This document shows positions 7,978-17,530 of a stretch of 64,000 bases of DNA, in pieces. Every line of letters starts with the position of its first letter. Position 1 is the first letter of the stretch. The translations under genes were made by a program, and so were the position numbers. Location: positions 989,871 through 1,053,870 of the forward strand of contig NZ_LIWB01000001.1 in the NCBI RefSeq assembly GCF_001905725.1, read 5' to 3'. The stretch comes from Streptomyces sp. CB02400. GTDB lineage: Bacteria > Actinomycetota > Actinomycetes > Streptomycetales > Streptomycetaceae. The notes below the pieces were generated by a model that was given only the letters and a program-made list of their open reading frames with translations, searched no databases and was not told the origin of the DNA.

Positions 7978-8925
7978 ATGATCGGCTCGCGCATCGTCGC
8001 CGTCGGCCACTACCAGCCCGCCCGGGTCCTCACCAACGAGGACCTGGCGGGCATGGTCGACACCAGCGACGAGTGGATCACGAGCCGCGTGGGCATCCGC
8101 ACCCGTCACATCGCCGGGCCCGACGAACCGGTCGACGAGCTGGCCGCGCACGCCGCCGCCAAGGCACTGGCGGCGGCCGGCCGGACCCCCGCCGAGATCG
8201 ACCTGGTCCTGGTCGCCACGTCCACCGCCATCGACCGCTCGCCCAACATGGCCGCCCGCGTCGCGGCCCGCCTCGGCATGCCCGGACCCGCCGTCATGGA
8301 CATCAACGTGGTCTGCGCCGGATTCACCCACGCCCTCGCCACCGCCGACCACACCGTGCGGGCCGGCGGCGCGAGCCGGGTGCTGGTCATCGGCGCCGAC
8401 AAGATGTCCGACGTGGCCGACTGGACCGACCGCACCACCTGCGTGCTGGTCGGCGACGGGGCGGGCGCGGCCGTCGTGGAGGCCTGCGCCCCGGGCGCGG
8501 AGGCGGGGATCGGCCCGGTGCTGTGGGGCTCGGTGCCCGAGATGGGCCACGCGGTGCGGATCGAGGGGACGCCCCCGCGGTTCGCGCAGGAGGGGCAGAG
8601 CGTCTACCGCTGGGCGGCCACCCGGCTGCCGGTCGTCGCCCGCCAGGCCTGCGAGAAGGCGGGACTGGCGCCCGAGGACCTCGCCGCGGTGGTGCTGCAC
8701 CAGGCCAACCTGCGGATCATCGAACCCCTCGCCCGCCGGCTCGGCGCCGTCAACGCCGTCGTCGCCCGCGACGTCACCGAGTCCGGCAACACCTCGGCCG
8801 CCAGCATCCCGCTCGCCTTCTCCAAGCTCGTCGAACAGGGCGCGGTGACGGCCGGCGACCCGGTACTGCTCTTCGGCTTCGGCGGGAACCTGTCGTACGC
8901 GGGACAGGTCGTGCGCTGCCCCTGA
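7978..8925 (+). CDS. 3-oxoacyl-ACP synthase III (FabH-type ketosynthase)
   Basis: This 315-residue thiolase-fold enzyme has the complete Cys-His-Asn triad of FabH: Cys in VVCAGFTHAL, His in LHQANLRI and Asn in ESGNTSAASIP. It also has the usual N-terminus SRIVAVGHYQPARVLTNEDLA and C-terminal GFGGNLSYAGQVV. The ATG at 7978 has TAGGGGGA seven bases upstream. The family condenses acyl-CoA with malonyl-ACP. No ACP, reductase or other fatty-acid gene is adjacent, so this is not the housekeeping fab operon. Its link to the oxalate and formate genes on either side is unclear. Confidence 0.88.
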   Translation: MIGSRIVAVGHYQPARVLTNEDLAGMVDTSDEWITSRVGIRTRHIAGPDEPVDELAAHAAAKALAAAGRTPAEIDLVLVATSTAIDRSPNMAARVAARLGMPGPAVMDINVVCAGFTHALATADHTVRAGGASRVLVIGADKMSDVADWTDRTTCVLVGDGAGAAVVEACAPGAEAGIGPVLWGSVPEMGHAVRIEGTPPRFAQEGQSVYRWAATRLPVVARQACEKAGLAPEDLAAVVLHQANLRIIEPLARRLGAVNAVVARDVTESGNTSAASIPLAFSKLVEQGAVTAGDPVLLFGFGGNLSYAGQVVRCP

Positions 8926-8980
8926 GCCCGCCGCGGGTGTGACGAGGCCGACTCCCCGCCCCCCTGGTGTCTGTGCGCCG

Positions 8981-9002
8981 TAGACTGTAGACGAAAGACA
9001 AT
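8981..9002 (-). promoter_or_regulatory. Putative autoregulatory GntR operator
   Basis: On the minus strand this reads ATTGTCTTTCGTCTACAGTC. It contains GTCTACAGT, identical to the site at 6276-6284, and a second TTGTCT half-site. It lies 68 bp before the start of the GntR/FCD gene, suggesting autoregulation. Confidence 0.5.
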
Positions 9003-9069
9003 CACTACTGGCGTTGCGGTGCACCGGTGTTCGCGGCGGTGCGCGGCGCCGCCGAGGAGGGGGACCGCG

Positions 9070-9747
9070 ATGCTGTCGACCGGACTGCCCCAGGGGGCGG
9101 TGCCCAAGCTCGAACGGCCGGGACCGCTGCGCGACCGGGTCTACGAGGCGCTGCTCGAACTCATCACCACCCGCGCCCTCCAGCCCGGCCAGCACCTCGT
9201 CGAGAGCGAACTCGCCGGCCACCTCGGTGTCTCCCGCCAGCCGGTGCGCGAGGCGCTGCAACGGCTCAACACCGAGGGCTGGGTCGATCTGCGGCCCGCA
9301 CAGGGCGCGTTCGTGCACGAGCCGACGGAGGAGGAGGCCGACCAGCTCCTCACCGTCCGTACGCTGCTGGAGGCCGAGGCGGCCCGGCTGGCCGCGAGCA
9401 ACGCCGACGGGGCGGGCGTGGAGGCCCTGGAGGAGATCCTGGCCGAGGGGCTCAAGGCCGTCGACGCCGACGACGTGGACGCCGCCGTCGCCCTCAACGC
9501 CCGCTTCCACGCCAAGATCATGGAGCTGGCCGGCAACGCCGTGCTCGCCGAACTCGCCGCCCAGGTCGACCGGCGCGTGCGCTGGTACTACACACCCGTC
9601 GCCCGGCAGCGCGGCGGACAGTCCTGGGTCGAGCACCGCGAGCTGATCGCGGCCGTCGCCGCCCATGACGAACAACTGGCCACCCGGCTCATGCGCGAAC
9701 ACACCGAGCACACCCGGCGCTCGTACCACGCCCGCGCGAAGTCCTGA
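9070..9747 (+). CDS. GntR-family regulator with FCD domain
   Basis: This 225-residue regulator has an N-terminal winged helix (about residues 17-85; LRDRVYEALLELI and GVSRQPVREALQRL) and an FCD ligand-binding domain with the usual metal and acid-binding histidines (ARFHAKIMELAG, EHRELIAAV, MREHTEH). FCD regulators commonly sense carboxylic acids. The ATG at 9070 was chosen because GGAGGGG lies eight bases upstream; an earlier in-frame start gives an atypical leader. A putative operator sits upstream, and related sites occur in the formate dehydrogenase and oxalate operon promoters, so it is the best candidate for an oxalate or formate responsive regulator. Confidence 0.85.
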   Translation: MLSTGLPQGAVPKLERPGPLRDRVYEALLELITTRALQPGQHLVESELAGHLGVSRQPVREALQRLNTEGWVDLRPAQGAFVHEPTEEEADQLLTVRTLLEAEAARLAASNADGAGVEALEEILAEGLKAVDADDVDAAVALNARFHAKIMELAGNAVLAELAAQVDRRVRWYYTPVARQRGGQSWVEHRELIAAVAAHDEQLATRLMREHTEHTRRSYHARAKS

Positions 9748-9800
9748 GCGCGCCCTTTCGGTCGCTTTGTGATGTCTCTCCCCGCGCCCTCACGGACTCC

Positions 9801-9823
9801 TTTGTCCTGTGAGTGGAAAAAGT
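9801..9823 (+). promoter_or_regulatory. Bipartite motif upstream of ROK regulator
   Basis: The motif TTTGTCCTG-N6-GAAAAAGT occurs here, 134 bp before the ROK gene, and again at 17341-17363 before the large secreted-protein gene with both arms and the spacing identical. In DNA this GC-rich an AT-rich bipartite match is unlikely to be chance. It is a good candidate for the ROK operator; that is inference. Confidence 0.55.
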
Positions 9824-9957
9824 AGGGGGCAATTCCTGCGCGACTTCTTCCCACCTCCGGCAGGCGCTGCTACTTTCCCATCCGAAGGAACGCCACATAC
9901 GTGGCCGGAATCCGGCGCGCACAGGCCGATCGAGGCGGGGAGGGGCTCGTGAGACGT

Positions 9958-11139
9958 ATGACAGCGCGACCCGCCAACGCCCACCAGGCACGACTGCTCA
10001 GGCTGCTGCGCGACGGCGGACCCAACTCCCGTGCCCAGCTGGGCGACCAGGTCGACCTCTCCCGGTCGAAACTGGCCGTGGAGGTGGACCGGCTGCTGGA
10101 GACGGATCTCGTCGTGGCCGACGGACTCGCCGCCTCGCGCGGCGGCCGGCGCTCCCACAACATCCGGCTCAACCCGCACCTGCGGTTCCTCGGCGTCGAC
10201 ATCGGCGCGACCTCGGTCGACGTCGCCGTCACCAACGCCGAGCTGGAGATCCTCGGGCACATCAACCAGCCCATGGACGTACGCGAGGGACCGGTCGCGG
10301 TCTTCGAGCAAGTACTCGCCATGGCCGCGAAGTTGAAGGCCTCGGGGCTCGCGGAGGGGTTCGACGGCGCCGGCATCGGCGTCCCGGGCCCGGTCCGCTT
10401 CCCCGAGGGCATCCCGGTGGCTCCGCCGATCATGCCGGGCTGGGACGGCTTCCCCGTGCGGGAGGCGCTCAGCCAGGACCTCGGCTGCCCGGTCATGGTC
10501 GACAACGACGTGAACCTGATGGCGATGGGGGAGCAGCACGCGGGCGTCGCCCGCACCGTCGCCGACTTCCTCTGCGTCAAGATCGGTACCGGCATCGGCT
10601 GCGGCATCGTCGTCGGTGGTGAGGTCTACCGCGGTACGACGGGCAGCGCGGGCGACATCGGGCACATCCAGGCCGTGCCCGACGGCCGCCCGTGCGCCTG
10701 CGGCAACCGGGGCTGCCTGGAGGCCCACTTCTCCGGCGCGGCCCTCGCCCGGGACGCCATGGAGGCCGCCGAACAGCGGCTCTCCGCCGAACTCGCCGGC
10801 CGGCTGGAGGCGAACGGCACGCTCAGCGCCGTCGACGTCGCCGCCGCGGCCGCGGCCGGTGACGCCACCGCCCTCGATCTGATCCGCGAGGGTGGCAACC
10901 GCACCGGCCAGGTCATCGCCGGCCTGGTCAGCTTCTTCAACCCCGGCCTGGTGGTGATCGGCGGCGGGGTGACCGGCCTCGGCCACACCCTGCTCGCCGC
11001 GATCCGCACCCAGGTCTACCGCGGCTCGCTGCCCCTGGCCACGGGCAACCTGCCCATCGTGCTGGGGGAGTTGGGACCCACCGCCGGAGTCATCGGCGCG
11101 GCCCGGCTCATCAGCGACCACCTGTTCTCACCCGCGTAA
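9958..11139 (+). CDS. ROK-family transcriptional regulator
   Basis: This 393-residue sugar-responsive regulator has an N-terminal winged helix (about residues 8-65; NAHQARLLRLLRDGG, RAQLGDQVDLSRSKLAVEV), a kinase-like fold with GVDIGATSVDVAV and GIGVPGPV, the acidic residue in MVDNDVNLMAMG, and the zinc motif GHIQAV...CACGNRGCLEAH. ROK regulators usually repress sugar uptake genes. It lies just upstream of an RbsABC-type importer on the same strand. The ATG at 9958 has AGGGG twelve bases away; a GTG at 9949 is an alternative. The bipartite motif upstream and before 17531 may be its binding site. Confidence 0.88.
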   Translation: MTARPANAHQARLLRLLRDGGPNSRAQLGDQVDLSRSKLAVEVDRLLETDLVVADGLAASRGGRRSHNIRLNPHLRFLGVDIGATSVDVAVTNAELEILGHINQPMDVREGPVAVFEQVLAMAAKLKASGLAEGFDGAGIGVPGPVRFPEGIPVAPPIMPGWDGFPVREALSQDLGCPVMVDNDVNLMAMGEQHAGVARTVADFLCVKIGTGIGCGIVVGGEVYRGTTGSAGDIGHIQAVPDGRPCACGNRGCLEAHFSGAALARDAMEAAEQRLSAELAGRLEANGTLSAVDVAAAAAAGDATALDLIREGGNRTGQVIAGLVSFFNPGLVVIGGGVTGLGHTLLAAIRTQVYRGSLPLATGNLPIVLGELGPTAGVIGAARLISDHLFSPA

Positions 11140-11369
11140 GCAGCCCTTCCCGCTCCTTCGTCGCACCCGTTCCAGGCACCACCACATCCGCGTCACGGCA
11201 CCTGCTCCACCGCACCGGCTTCCACCGCACCTTTCTCCGCACCGGAACAGCCCACCCGTACCACCCGTACCAGGCACCGCCACCGCCCTACCCCGCCCTG
11301 CCTGAAAACGCCTGCCCCGCAAGGGGATCGCCCTGACACCGGCCCGTACGCCCGCCGAGGGGAATCCGC

Positions 11370-12887
11370 ATGGCACCACAACCACCGCTGCTCAGCATGT
11401 CCGGCATCACCAAGTCGTTCCCCGGAGTCCGGGCCCTGGACGGCGTCGACCTCGACGTCCAGGCCGGCGAGGTGCACTGCCTGCTCGGCCAGAACGGCGC
11501 CGGGAAGTCCACCCTGATCAAGGTGCTGGCCGGCGCCCACCAGCCCGACACCGGCACCATCCGCTGGCGCGGCGAGGACGTCACCCTGCGCTCGCCGATC
11601 GCCGCCATGCGTCTCGGCATCGCCACCATCTACCAGGAACTCGACCTGGTGGAACACCTGTCGGTCGCCGAGAACGTCCACCTCGGCCATGAACCCACGG
11701 CCGCCGGTTTCGTCGTACGGGGAAGGGCCGCCAGGTCGTCGACCGCCGAACTCCTCAAGCGGCTCGGCCACCCCGAGGTCGATCCGGCCCGGCTGGTCGG
11801 CGAACTCTCCGCGGCACAGCAGCAGATCGTGTCCATGGCGCGGGCGCTCTCCCACGACGTACGGCTCATCGTGATGGACGAGCCGTCCGCCGCCCTCGAC
11901 CCGGACGAGGTCGACAACCTCTTCCGCATCGTCGGCGACCTCACCGCCGACGGCGTCGCCGTCGTCTACATCTCGCACCGCCTGGAGGAGATCCGGCGCA
12001 TCGGCGACCGGGTGACCGTGCTGAAGGACGGCCGGGCCGTCGCCGGCGGGCTGCCCGCGAAGTCGACGCCGACCCGCGAGGTCGTCGCGCTGATGACGGG
12101 ACGCAACGTCGAGTACGTCTTCCCGGAGCGGCCCGCCGCCGCCCCGCGGGGCGAACCGGTACTCACCGTCGAAGGGCTGTCCCGCGAGGGCGAGTTCGCC
12201 CCGCTCGACCTCCAGGTGCGGCCCGGGGAGATCGTCGGACTGGCCGGACTCGTCGGCTCCGGACGCTCCGAGATCCTGGAGACCATCTACGGTGCCCGCA
12301 AGCCGGACACCGGCCGGGTCCTCGTCGACGGGCGCCCCCTGAGGCCGGGCAGCGTACGGGCCGCCGTGCGCGCCGGACTCGGGCTCGCCCCCGAGGAACG
12401 CAAGGCGCAGGCCCTGCTGATGCTGGAGTCCGTCACCCGCAATGTGTCGGTCTCCTCCATGTCGCGGTTCGCGAAGGCCGGCTGGATCGATCGCGGCGCC
12501 GAACTGGGGGCGGCACGCGCGGCGGTCCGCGAACTGTCGCTGCGGCCCGACAACCCGGACGTGCCCGTGCGCACCCTGTCCGGCGGCAACCAGCAGAAAG
12601 CCGTGCTCGCGCGCTGGCTGCTGCGCGGCTGCCGGGTGCTGCTGCTCGACGAACCCACCCGGGGCGTCGACGTCGGCGCCCGCGCCGAGCTCTACGCGGT
12701 CGTCCGCCGGCTGGCGGACGAGGGCCTCGCCGTGCTGCTGGTCTCCAGCGAGGTGCCCGAGGTGCTCGGCCTCGCCGACCGCGTCCTGGTGCTGCGCGAG
12801 GGCAGCGTCGTCCACACGGCGCCCGCCCGCGAACTCGACGAACACCGTGTACTCGACCTGGTCATGGAAGGAAGCCCGGCGTCATGA
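11370..12887 (+). CDS. Sugar ABC importer ATPase (RbsA/MglA type)
   Basis: This 505-residue double-cassette ATPase powers monosaccharide import. The first cassette has Walker A GQNGAGKST, signature LSAAQQQ and Walker B IVMDEPSAALD. The second has the degenerate P-loop GLVGSGRSE normal for this family, a canonical LSGGNQQK signature and Walker B LLLDEPTRGVD. Its stop overlaps the permease start as ATGA. The 230-bp leader before it is C-rich on the plus strand and holds no recognisable gene. Confidence 0.93.
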   Translation: MAPQPPLLSMSGITKSFPGVRALDGVDLDVQAGEVHCLLGQNGAGKSTLIKVLAGAHQPDTGTIRWRGEDVTLRSPIAAMRLGIATIYQELDLVEHLSVAENVHLGHEPTAAGFVVRGRAARSSTAELLKRLGHPEVDPARLVGELSAAQQQIVSMARALSHDVRLIVMDEPSAALDPDEVDNLFRIVGDLTADGVAVVYISHRLEEIRRIGDRVTVLKDGRAVAGGLPAKSTPTREVVALMTGRNVEYVFPERPAAAPRGEPVLTVEGLSREGEFAPLDLQVRPGEIVGLAGLVGSGRSEILETIYGARKPDTGRVLVDGRPLRPGSVRAAVRAGLGLAPEERKAQALLMLESVTRNVSVSSMSRFAKAGWIDRGAELGAARAAVRELSLRPDNPDVPVRTLSGGNQQKAVLARWLLRGCRVLLLDEPTRGVDVGARAELYAVVRRLADEGLAVLLVSSEVPEVLGLADRVLVLREGSVVHTAPARELDEHRVLDLVMEGSPAS

Positions 12888-13903
12888 CGCAGCCCGTCTC
12901 CCCGCCGCGGGACAGCGCCCCCAAGGTGCCGTCGGCCGGCGAAAAGCCCGCCTGGCGCGCCGTGTTGTTCCGCGCCGACGTCCGCACCCTGTCGCTGCTC
13001 GGCGTGCTCGCCGTACTGATCCTCATCGGCGGCATCACCAAACCGGACCAGTTCCTGGACACCCGAAACCTCCAACTGGTCCTCACCCAGGCCTCCGTCA
13101 TCGGTGTCGTCACCGTCGGCATGACCTTCGTCATCATCTCCGGCGGCATCGACCTGTCGGTCGGCGCGATCGTCGCCCTCTCCTCGGTGTGGGCGACCAC
13201 CGTCGCCACCCAGGAGTTCGGCTTCGCGGGCATCCTCTTCACCGCCGTCCTCGTCGGACTGGGGTGCGGACTGGTCAACGGGGTGCTCATCGCGTACGGC
13301 GGGATGGTCCCGTTCATCGCCACCCTCGCCATGCTCGCCTCGGCCCGCGGTCTCGCCCTGCAGATCACCGACGGGCGGACGCAGATCGTCACCGTCGACG
13401 GGGTCCTCGACCTCGGCGAGCGCGACTCCTACGTGCTCGGCATACCGCCGCTGGTCCTGGTGTTCGCCGCGGTCACCGTCGTCGGCTGGCTGCTCCTCAA
13501 CCGGACCACCTTCGGCCGCCGCTCCGTCGCCGTCGGCGGCAACGCGGAGGCCGCCCGGCTCGCCGGCATCGACGTACGCCGCCAGCGGCTCTACCTCTAC
13601 CTGCTGTCCGGGCTGTGCTGCGGCATCGCCGCCTTCCTGCTGATCGTGCTGGCCGGCTCCGGCCAGAACACCAACGGCAACCTCTACGAACTCGACGCCA
13701 TCGCCGCCGCGATCATCGGCGGCACCCTGCTCACCGGGGGCCGCGGCACCATCGTCGGCTCCGTCCTCGGCGTCCTGATCTTCACCACGATCACCAACAT
13801 CTTCGCCCTGAACAACCTGCAGAGCGACGTCCAGCAGATCGCCAAGGGCGCGATCATCGTCGCCGCCGTGCTGGTCCAGCGCCGTACCGCGAGCACGACC
13901 TGA
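12884..13903 (+). CDS. Sugar ABC importer permease (RbsC type)
   Basis: This 339-residue membrane permease has an N-terminal cytoplasmic stretch and about ten hydrophobic segments. The hallmark ISGGIDLSVGAI follows the third helix, and NAEAARLAGIDV plus GGTLLTGGRGTIVGSVLG lie in the second half. It pairs with the ATPase encoded immediately upstream through a 4-bp overlap, and with the lipoprotein encoded 17 bp downstream. Confidence 0.92.
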   Translation: MTQPVSPPRDSAPKVPSAGEKPAWRAVLFRADVRTLSLLGVLAVLILIGGITKPDQFLDTRNLQLVLTQASVIGVVTVGMTFVIISGGIDLSVGAIVALSSVWATTVATQEFGFAGILFTAVLVGLGCGLVNGVLIAYGGMVPFIATLAMLASARGLALQITDGRTQIVTVDGVLDLGERDSYVLGIPPLVLVFAAVTVVGWLLLNRTTFGRRSVAVGGNAEAARLAGIDVRRQRLYLYLLSGLCCGIAAFLLIVLAGSGQNTNGNLYELDAIAAAIIGGTLLTGGRGTIVGSVLGVLIFTTITNIFALNNLQSDVQQIAKGAIIVAAVLVQRRTASTT

Positions 13904-13920
13904 AGAAGGGGTTCACCGCC

Positions 13921-14961
13921 ATGCCAGAGTTCACCAGCCGCAGAGGGCTGCTCTTCGGAGCGGCCGCCGTGTCCGCCGGCGCCCTCGTCACCGGCTGCAC
14001 CAGCAACGAGTCCAGCGACGACGAGCCGGCCGCCAACGACCAGCCGGCCGCCGACGACAAGCCCGGCAAGCAGGTCACCATCGGCTTCGCCGGACCGCAG
14101 GCCGACCACGGCTGGCTCAACGCCATCAACGACAACGCCAAGAAGCGGGCGGAGAAGTACTCCGACGTCACCCTGGAGATCACCGAGGGTTCCAACGACA
14201 CCGCCCAGCAGATCGGCCAGATCGAGACCCTCATCAACAAGAAGGTCGACGTCCTGGTGATCCTGCCCGCCGACGGCAAGGCCCTCACCCAGGTCGGACT
14301 GAAGGCGATGCGCGCCGGCATCCCCGTCGTCAACCTCGACCGGATCTTCAACACCCCACAGGCGTACCGCTGCTGGGTCGGCGGCGACAACTACGGCATG
14401 GGCCTCAACGCCGGTCACTACATCGGCGAGAAGCTCAAGGACAAGCAGGGCGCCAAGGTCGTCGAGCTGGCCGGCCTGGACAACCTGGAGCTGACCAAGC
14501 AGCGCACCCAGGGCTTCGACGACGCGCTGAAGAACTACCCCAACATCCAGAAGGTGGCTCGCCAGGCCGCCGAGTTCACCGTCGAGTCCGGCCAGGCCAA
14601 GATGGCCCAGCTCCTCCAGGCGCAGTCGCAGATCGACGCGCTGTGGAACCACGACGACGACCAGGGCGTGGGCGCGCTGCGCGCCATCGAACAGGCCGGG
14701 CGCGACGAGTTCCTGATGGTGGGCGGCGCGGGCGCGCTCTCCGCGTTCGAGGCCATCAAGGCCGACAACGGTGTCCTGAAGGCCACCGTCCTGTACCCGC
14801 CGACGATGGCCGCCTCCGCGATCGACCTGGCCCGCGCCCTCGGCCAGGGCAAGGGCGTGAGCGGCCTCGCGGAGTTCGAGATCCCCTCGTCGGTGACCTG
14901 CTACTCGGCCGTCGTCGACAAGGAGAACGTGGACCAGTACATGTCCACGGGCTTCAAGTGA
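13921..14961 (+). CDS. Sugar-binding lipoprotein (RbsB type)
   Basis: This 346-residue periplasmic-binding-protein-like lipoprotein begins with a twin-arginine-like signal (SRRGLLFGAAAVSAGALVTGC, split by position around residues 6-26) ending in a lipobox whose Cys is about residue 26. A Ser/Asp/Ala/Pro-rich tether follows, then a peripla_BP_4 fold (VTIGFAGPQADHGWLNAI, VDVLVILPADGKAL, PVVNLDRIF). It should capture the sugar outside the cell and deliver it to the permease. The exact sugar cannot be read from sequence. Confidence 0.92.
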   Translation: MPEFTSRRGLLFGAAAVSAGALVTGCTSNESSDDEPAANDQPAADDKPGKQVTIGFAGPQADHGWLNAINDNAKKRAEKYSDVTLEITEGSNDTAQQIGQIETLINKKVDVLVILPADGKALTQVGLKAMRAGIPVVNLDRIFNTPQAYRCWVGGDNYGMGLNAGHYIGEKLKDKQGAKVVELAGLDNLELTKQRTQGFDDALKNYPNIQKVARQAAEFTVESGQAKMAQLLQAQSQIDALWNHDDDQGVGALRAIEQAGRDEFLMVGGAGALSAFEAIKADNGVLKATVLYPPTMAASAIDLARALGQGKGVSGLAEFEIPSSVTCYSAVVDKENVDQYMSTGFK

Positions 14962-14964
14962 GGA

Positions 14965-15003
14965 GCCCCGCCCCACGGGCCTGACCAGCCCCCCGGGCGG
15001 GGC
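14965..15003 (+). terminator. Intergenic hairpin, possible attenuator
   Basis: GCCCCGCCC and GGGCGGGGC form a 9-bp perfect stem with a 21-base loop, just after the binding-protein stop and before the oxidoreductase gene. It may stabilise the upstream mRNA or lower expression of the catabolic genes. No T-run follows. Confidence 0.4.
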
Positions 15004-15041
15004 CCACCCCCGCCCGCCACGACGACGAGGAGGACATCCGA

Positions 15042-16250
15042 ATGGCACAGCCGCAAGCGTCCGACGGGGCGGAGACGGGGAAGCCACCGCTGCGCATCGG
15101 CATGGTCGGTTACGCCTTCATGGGCGCCGCCCACTCCCAGGGCTGGCGCACCGCGCCACGCGTCTTCGACCTGCCGCTGAGCCCCGAACTGGCCGTGATC
15201 TGCGGCCGGGACGCCGACGCCGTGCGCGCGGCGGCCGGCCGGCACGGCTGGGCGGAGACCGAGACGGACTGGCGTGCCCTGGTGGAACGGGACGACGTCG
15301 ACCTCGTCGACATCTGCACCCCCGGCGACAGCCACGCCGAGATCGCCCTTGCCGCGCTCGCCGCGGGCAAGCACGTGCTGTGCGAAAAGCCCCTCGCCAA
15401 CACCGTCGTGGAGGCCGAGGCGATGACCCGCGCCGCCGAAGAGGCGGCGGCGCGCGGACAGCTGGCGATGGTCGGCTTCAACTACCGCCGGGTCCCCGCG
15501 ACCGCGCTGGCCCGGCGGATGGTGGCCGAGGGCCGGATCGGGAGACTGCGGCACGTGCGGGTCGCGTATCTGCAGGACTGGCTGGTGGACCCGGAGTTCC
15601 CGCTGACCTGGCGGCTGCGCCGGGAGCAGGCCGGCTCCGGTTCGCTCGGCGACCTCGGCGCGCACATCGTCGACCTGGCGCAGTACCTGTCCGGTGAGCG
15701 GCTCGCGGGGGTCTCCGCGCTCACCGAGACGTTCGTACGGGAGCGACCGCTGCCCACCGAGCACAGCAGCGGTCTGGCCGCCGTCTTCGCCTCCGGCACC
15801 GGGCCGGTCACCGTCGACGACGCCGCCCTGTTCACCGGCCGGTTCACCTCCGGCGCCCTCGCCTCCTTCGAGGCCACCCGGTACGCCACCGGACGCAAGA
15901 ACGCCCTGCGCATCGAACTCAACGGCGAGCGCGGGTCGCTCGCCTTCGACCTGGAACGGCTCAACGAACTGGAGTTCCACGACGGCACCGAGCCCGGGAC
16001 GCACGCGGGCTTCCGCCGCATCCTGGTCACCGAACCCGAGCACCCCTACCTCGAGGCCTGGTGGCCGCCGGGCCACGGCCTCGGCTACGAGCACACCTTC
16101 GTGCACCAGGCCCGCGACCTGGTCCACGCGGTCGCCGAGGGCCGCAGTCCCGAACCCTCCTTCGCCGACGGGCTCCAGGTGCAGCGCGTCCTGGCCGCGG
16201 TGGAGGAGAGCGCCGAGAAGAACTCCGTCTACACACCGATCGCCGCCTGA
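15042..16250 (+). CDS. Gfo/Idh/MocA-family sugar dehydrogenase
   Basis: This 402-residue NAD(P)-dependent oxidoreductase has an N-terminal Rossmann fold ([18 protein letters not shown]), the family motif LCEKPLANT with the catalytic Lys, and [19 protein letters not shown] with the conserved acid/His. GAGGAGG lies eight bases before the ATG. Members oxidise or epimerise sugars and inositols, often through 3-keto intermediates. The gene lies between the sugar importer and a TIM-barrel isomerase, so it most likely acts on the imported compound. Confidence 0.9.
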   Translation: MAQPQASDGAETGKPPLRIGMVGYAFMGAAHSQGWRTAPRVFDLPLSPELAVICGRDADAVRAAAGRHGWAETETDWRALVERDDVDLVDICTPGDSHAEIALAALAAGKHVLCEKPLANTVVEAEAMTRAAEEAAARGQLAMVGFNYRRVPATALARRMVAEGRIGRLRHVRVAYLQDWLVDPEFPLTWRLRREQAGSGSLGDLGAHIVDLAQYLSGERLAGVSALTETFVRERPLPTEHSSGLAAVFASGTGPVTVDDAALFTGRFTSGALASFEATRYATGRKNALRIELNGERGSLAFDLERLNELEFHDGTEPGTHAGFRRILVTEPEHPYLEAWWPPGHGLGYEHTFVHQARDLVHAVAEGRSPEPSFADGLQVQRVLAAVEESAEKNSVYTPIAA

Positions 16251-16264
16251 GAGGACGGATACGG

Positions 16265-17263
<999 letters not shown>

Positions 17264-17277
17264 TCCGCGCGCCCGAC

Positions 17278-17330
17278 GGCAGGTCGGGGACGGGGACCGG
17301 AACATCCGCCGGTCCCCGGTCCGACCTGCC
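17278..17330 (+). terminator. Hairpin terminator of the sugar operon
   Basis: GGCAGGTCGG...GGGGACCGG pairs with CCGGTCCCC...CCGACCTGCC across an 8-base loop, with a small internal mismatch. It lies 15 bp after the isomerase stop and before the promoter of the large secreted-protein gene. Confidence 0.65.
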
Positions 17331-17340
17331 CGGATCCCGC

Positions 17341-17363
17341 TTTGTCCTGAGTTGGGAAAAAGT
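17341..17363 (+). promoter_or_regulatory. Second copy of bipartite ROK-type motif
   Basis: TTTGTCCTG-N6-GAAAAAGT is identical in both arms and spacing to 9801-9823. It lies 168 bp upstream of the large secreted-protein gene, suggesting co-regulation of the regulator, importer and secreted protein. Confidence 0.55.
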
Positions 17364-17530
17364 TCAACCGGTCCCGGTCCAAGGGGTGTTCGCCCCGGAA
17401 GAACGCGGTTACCGTCCCTGAAGTGTTCAGGACACCCACGCCTCCGGGGTGACGGCGCACCCCGGCGCCCGCACGCACCGCACGTCTTCGCACCCGTTCC
17501 GTACGGCCCACCCGTTCCCGGAGGGACTTC

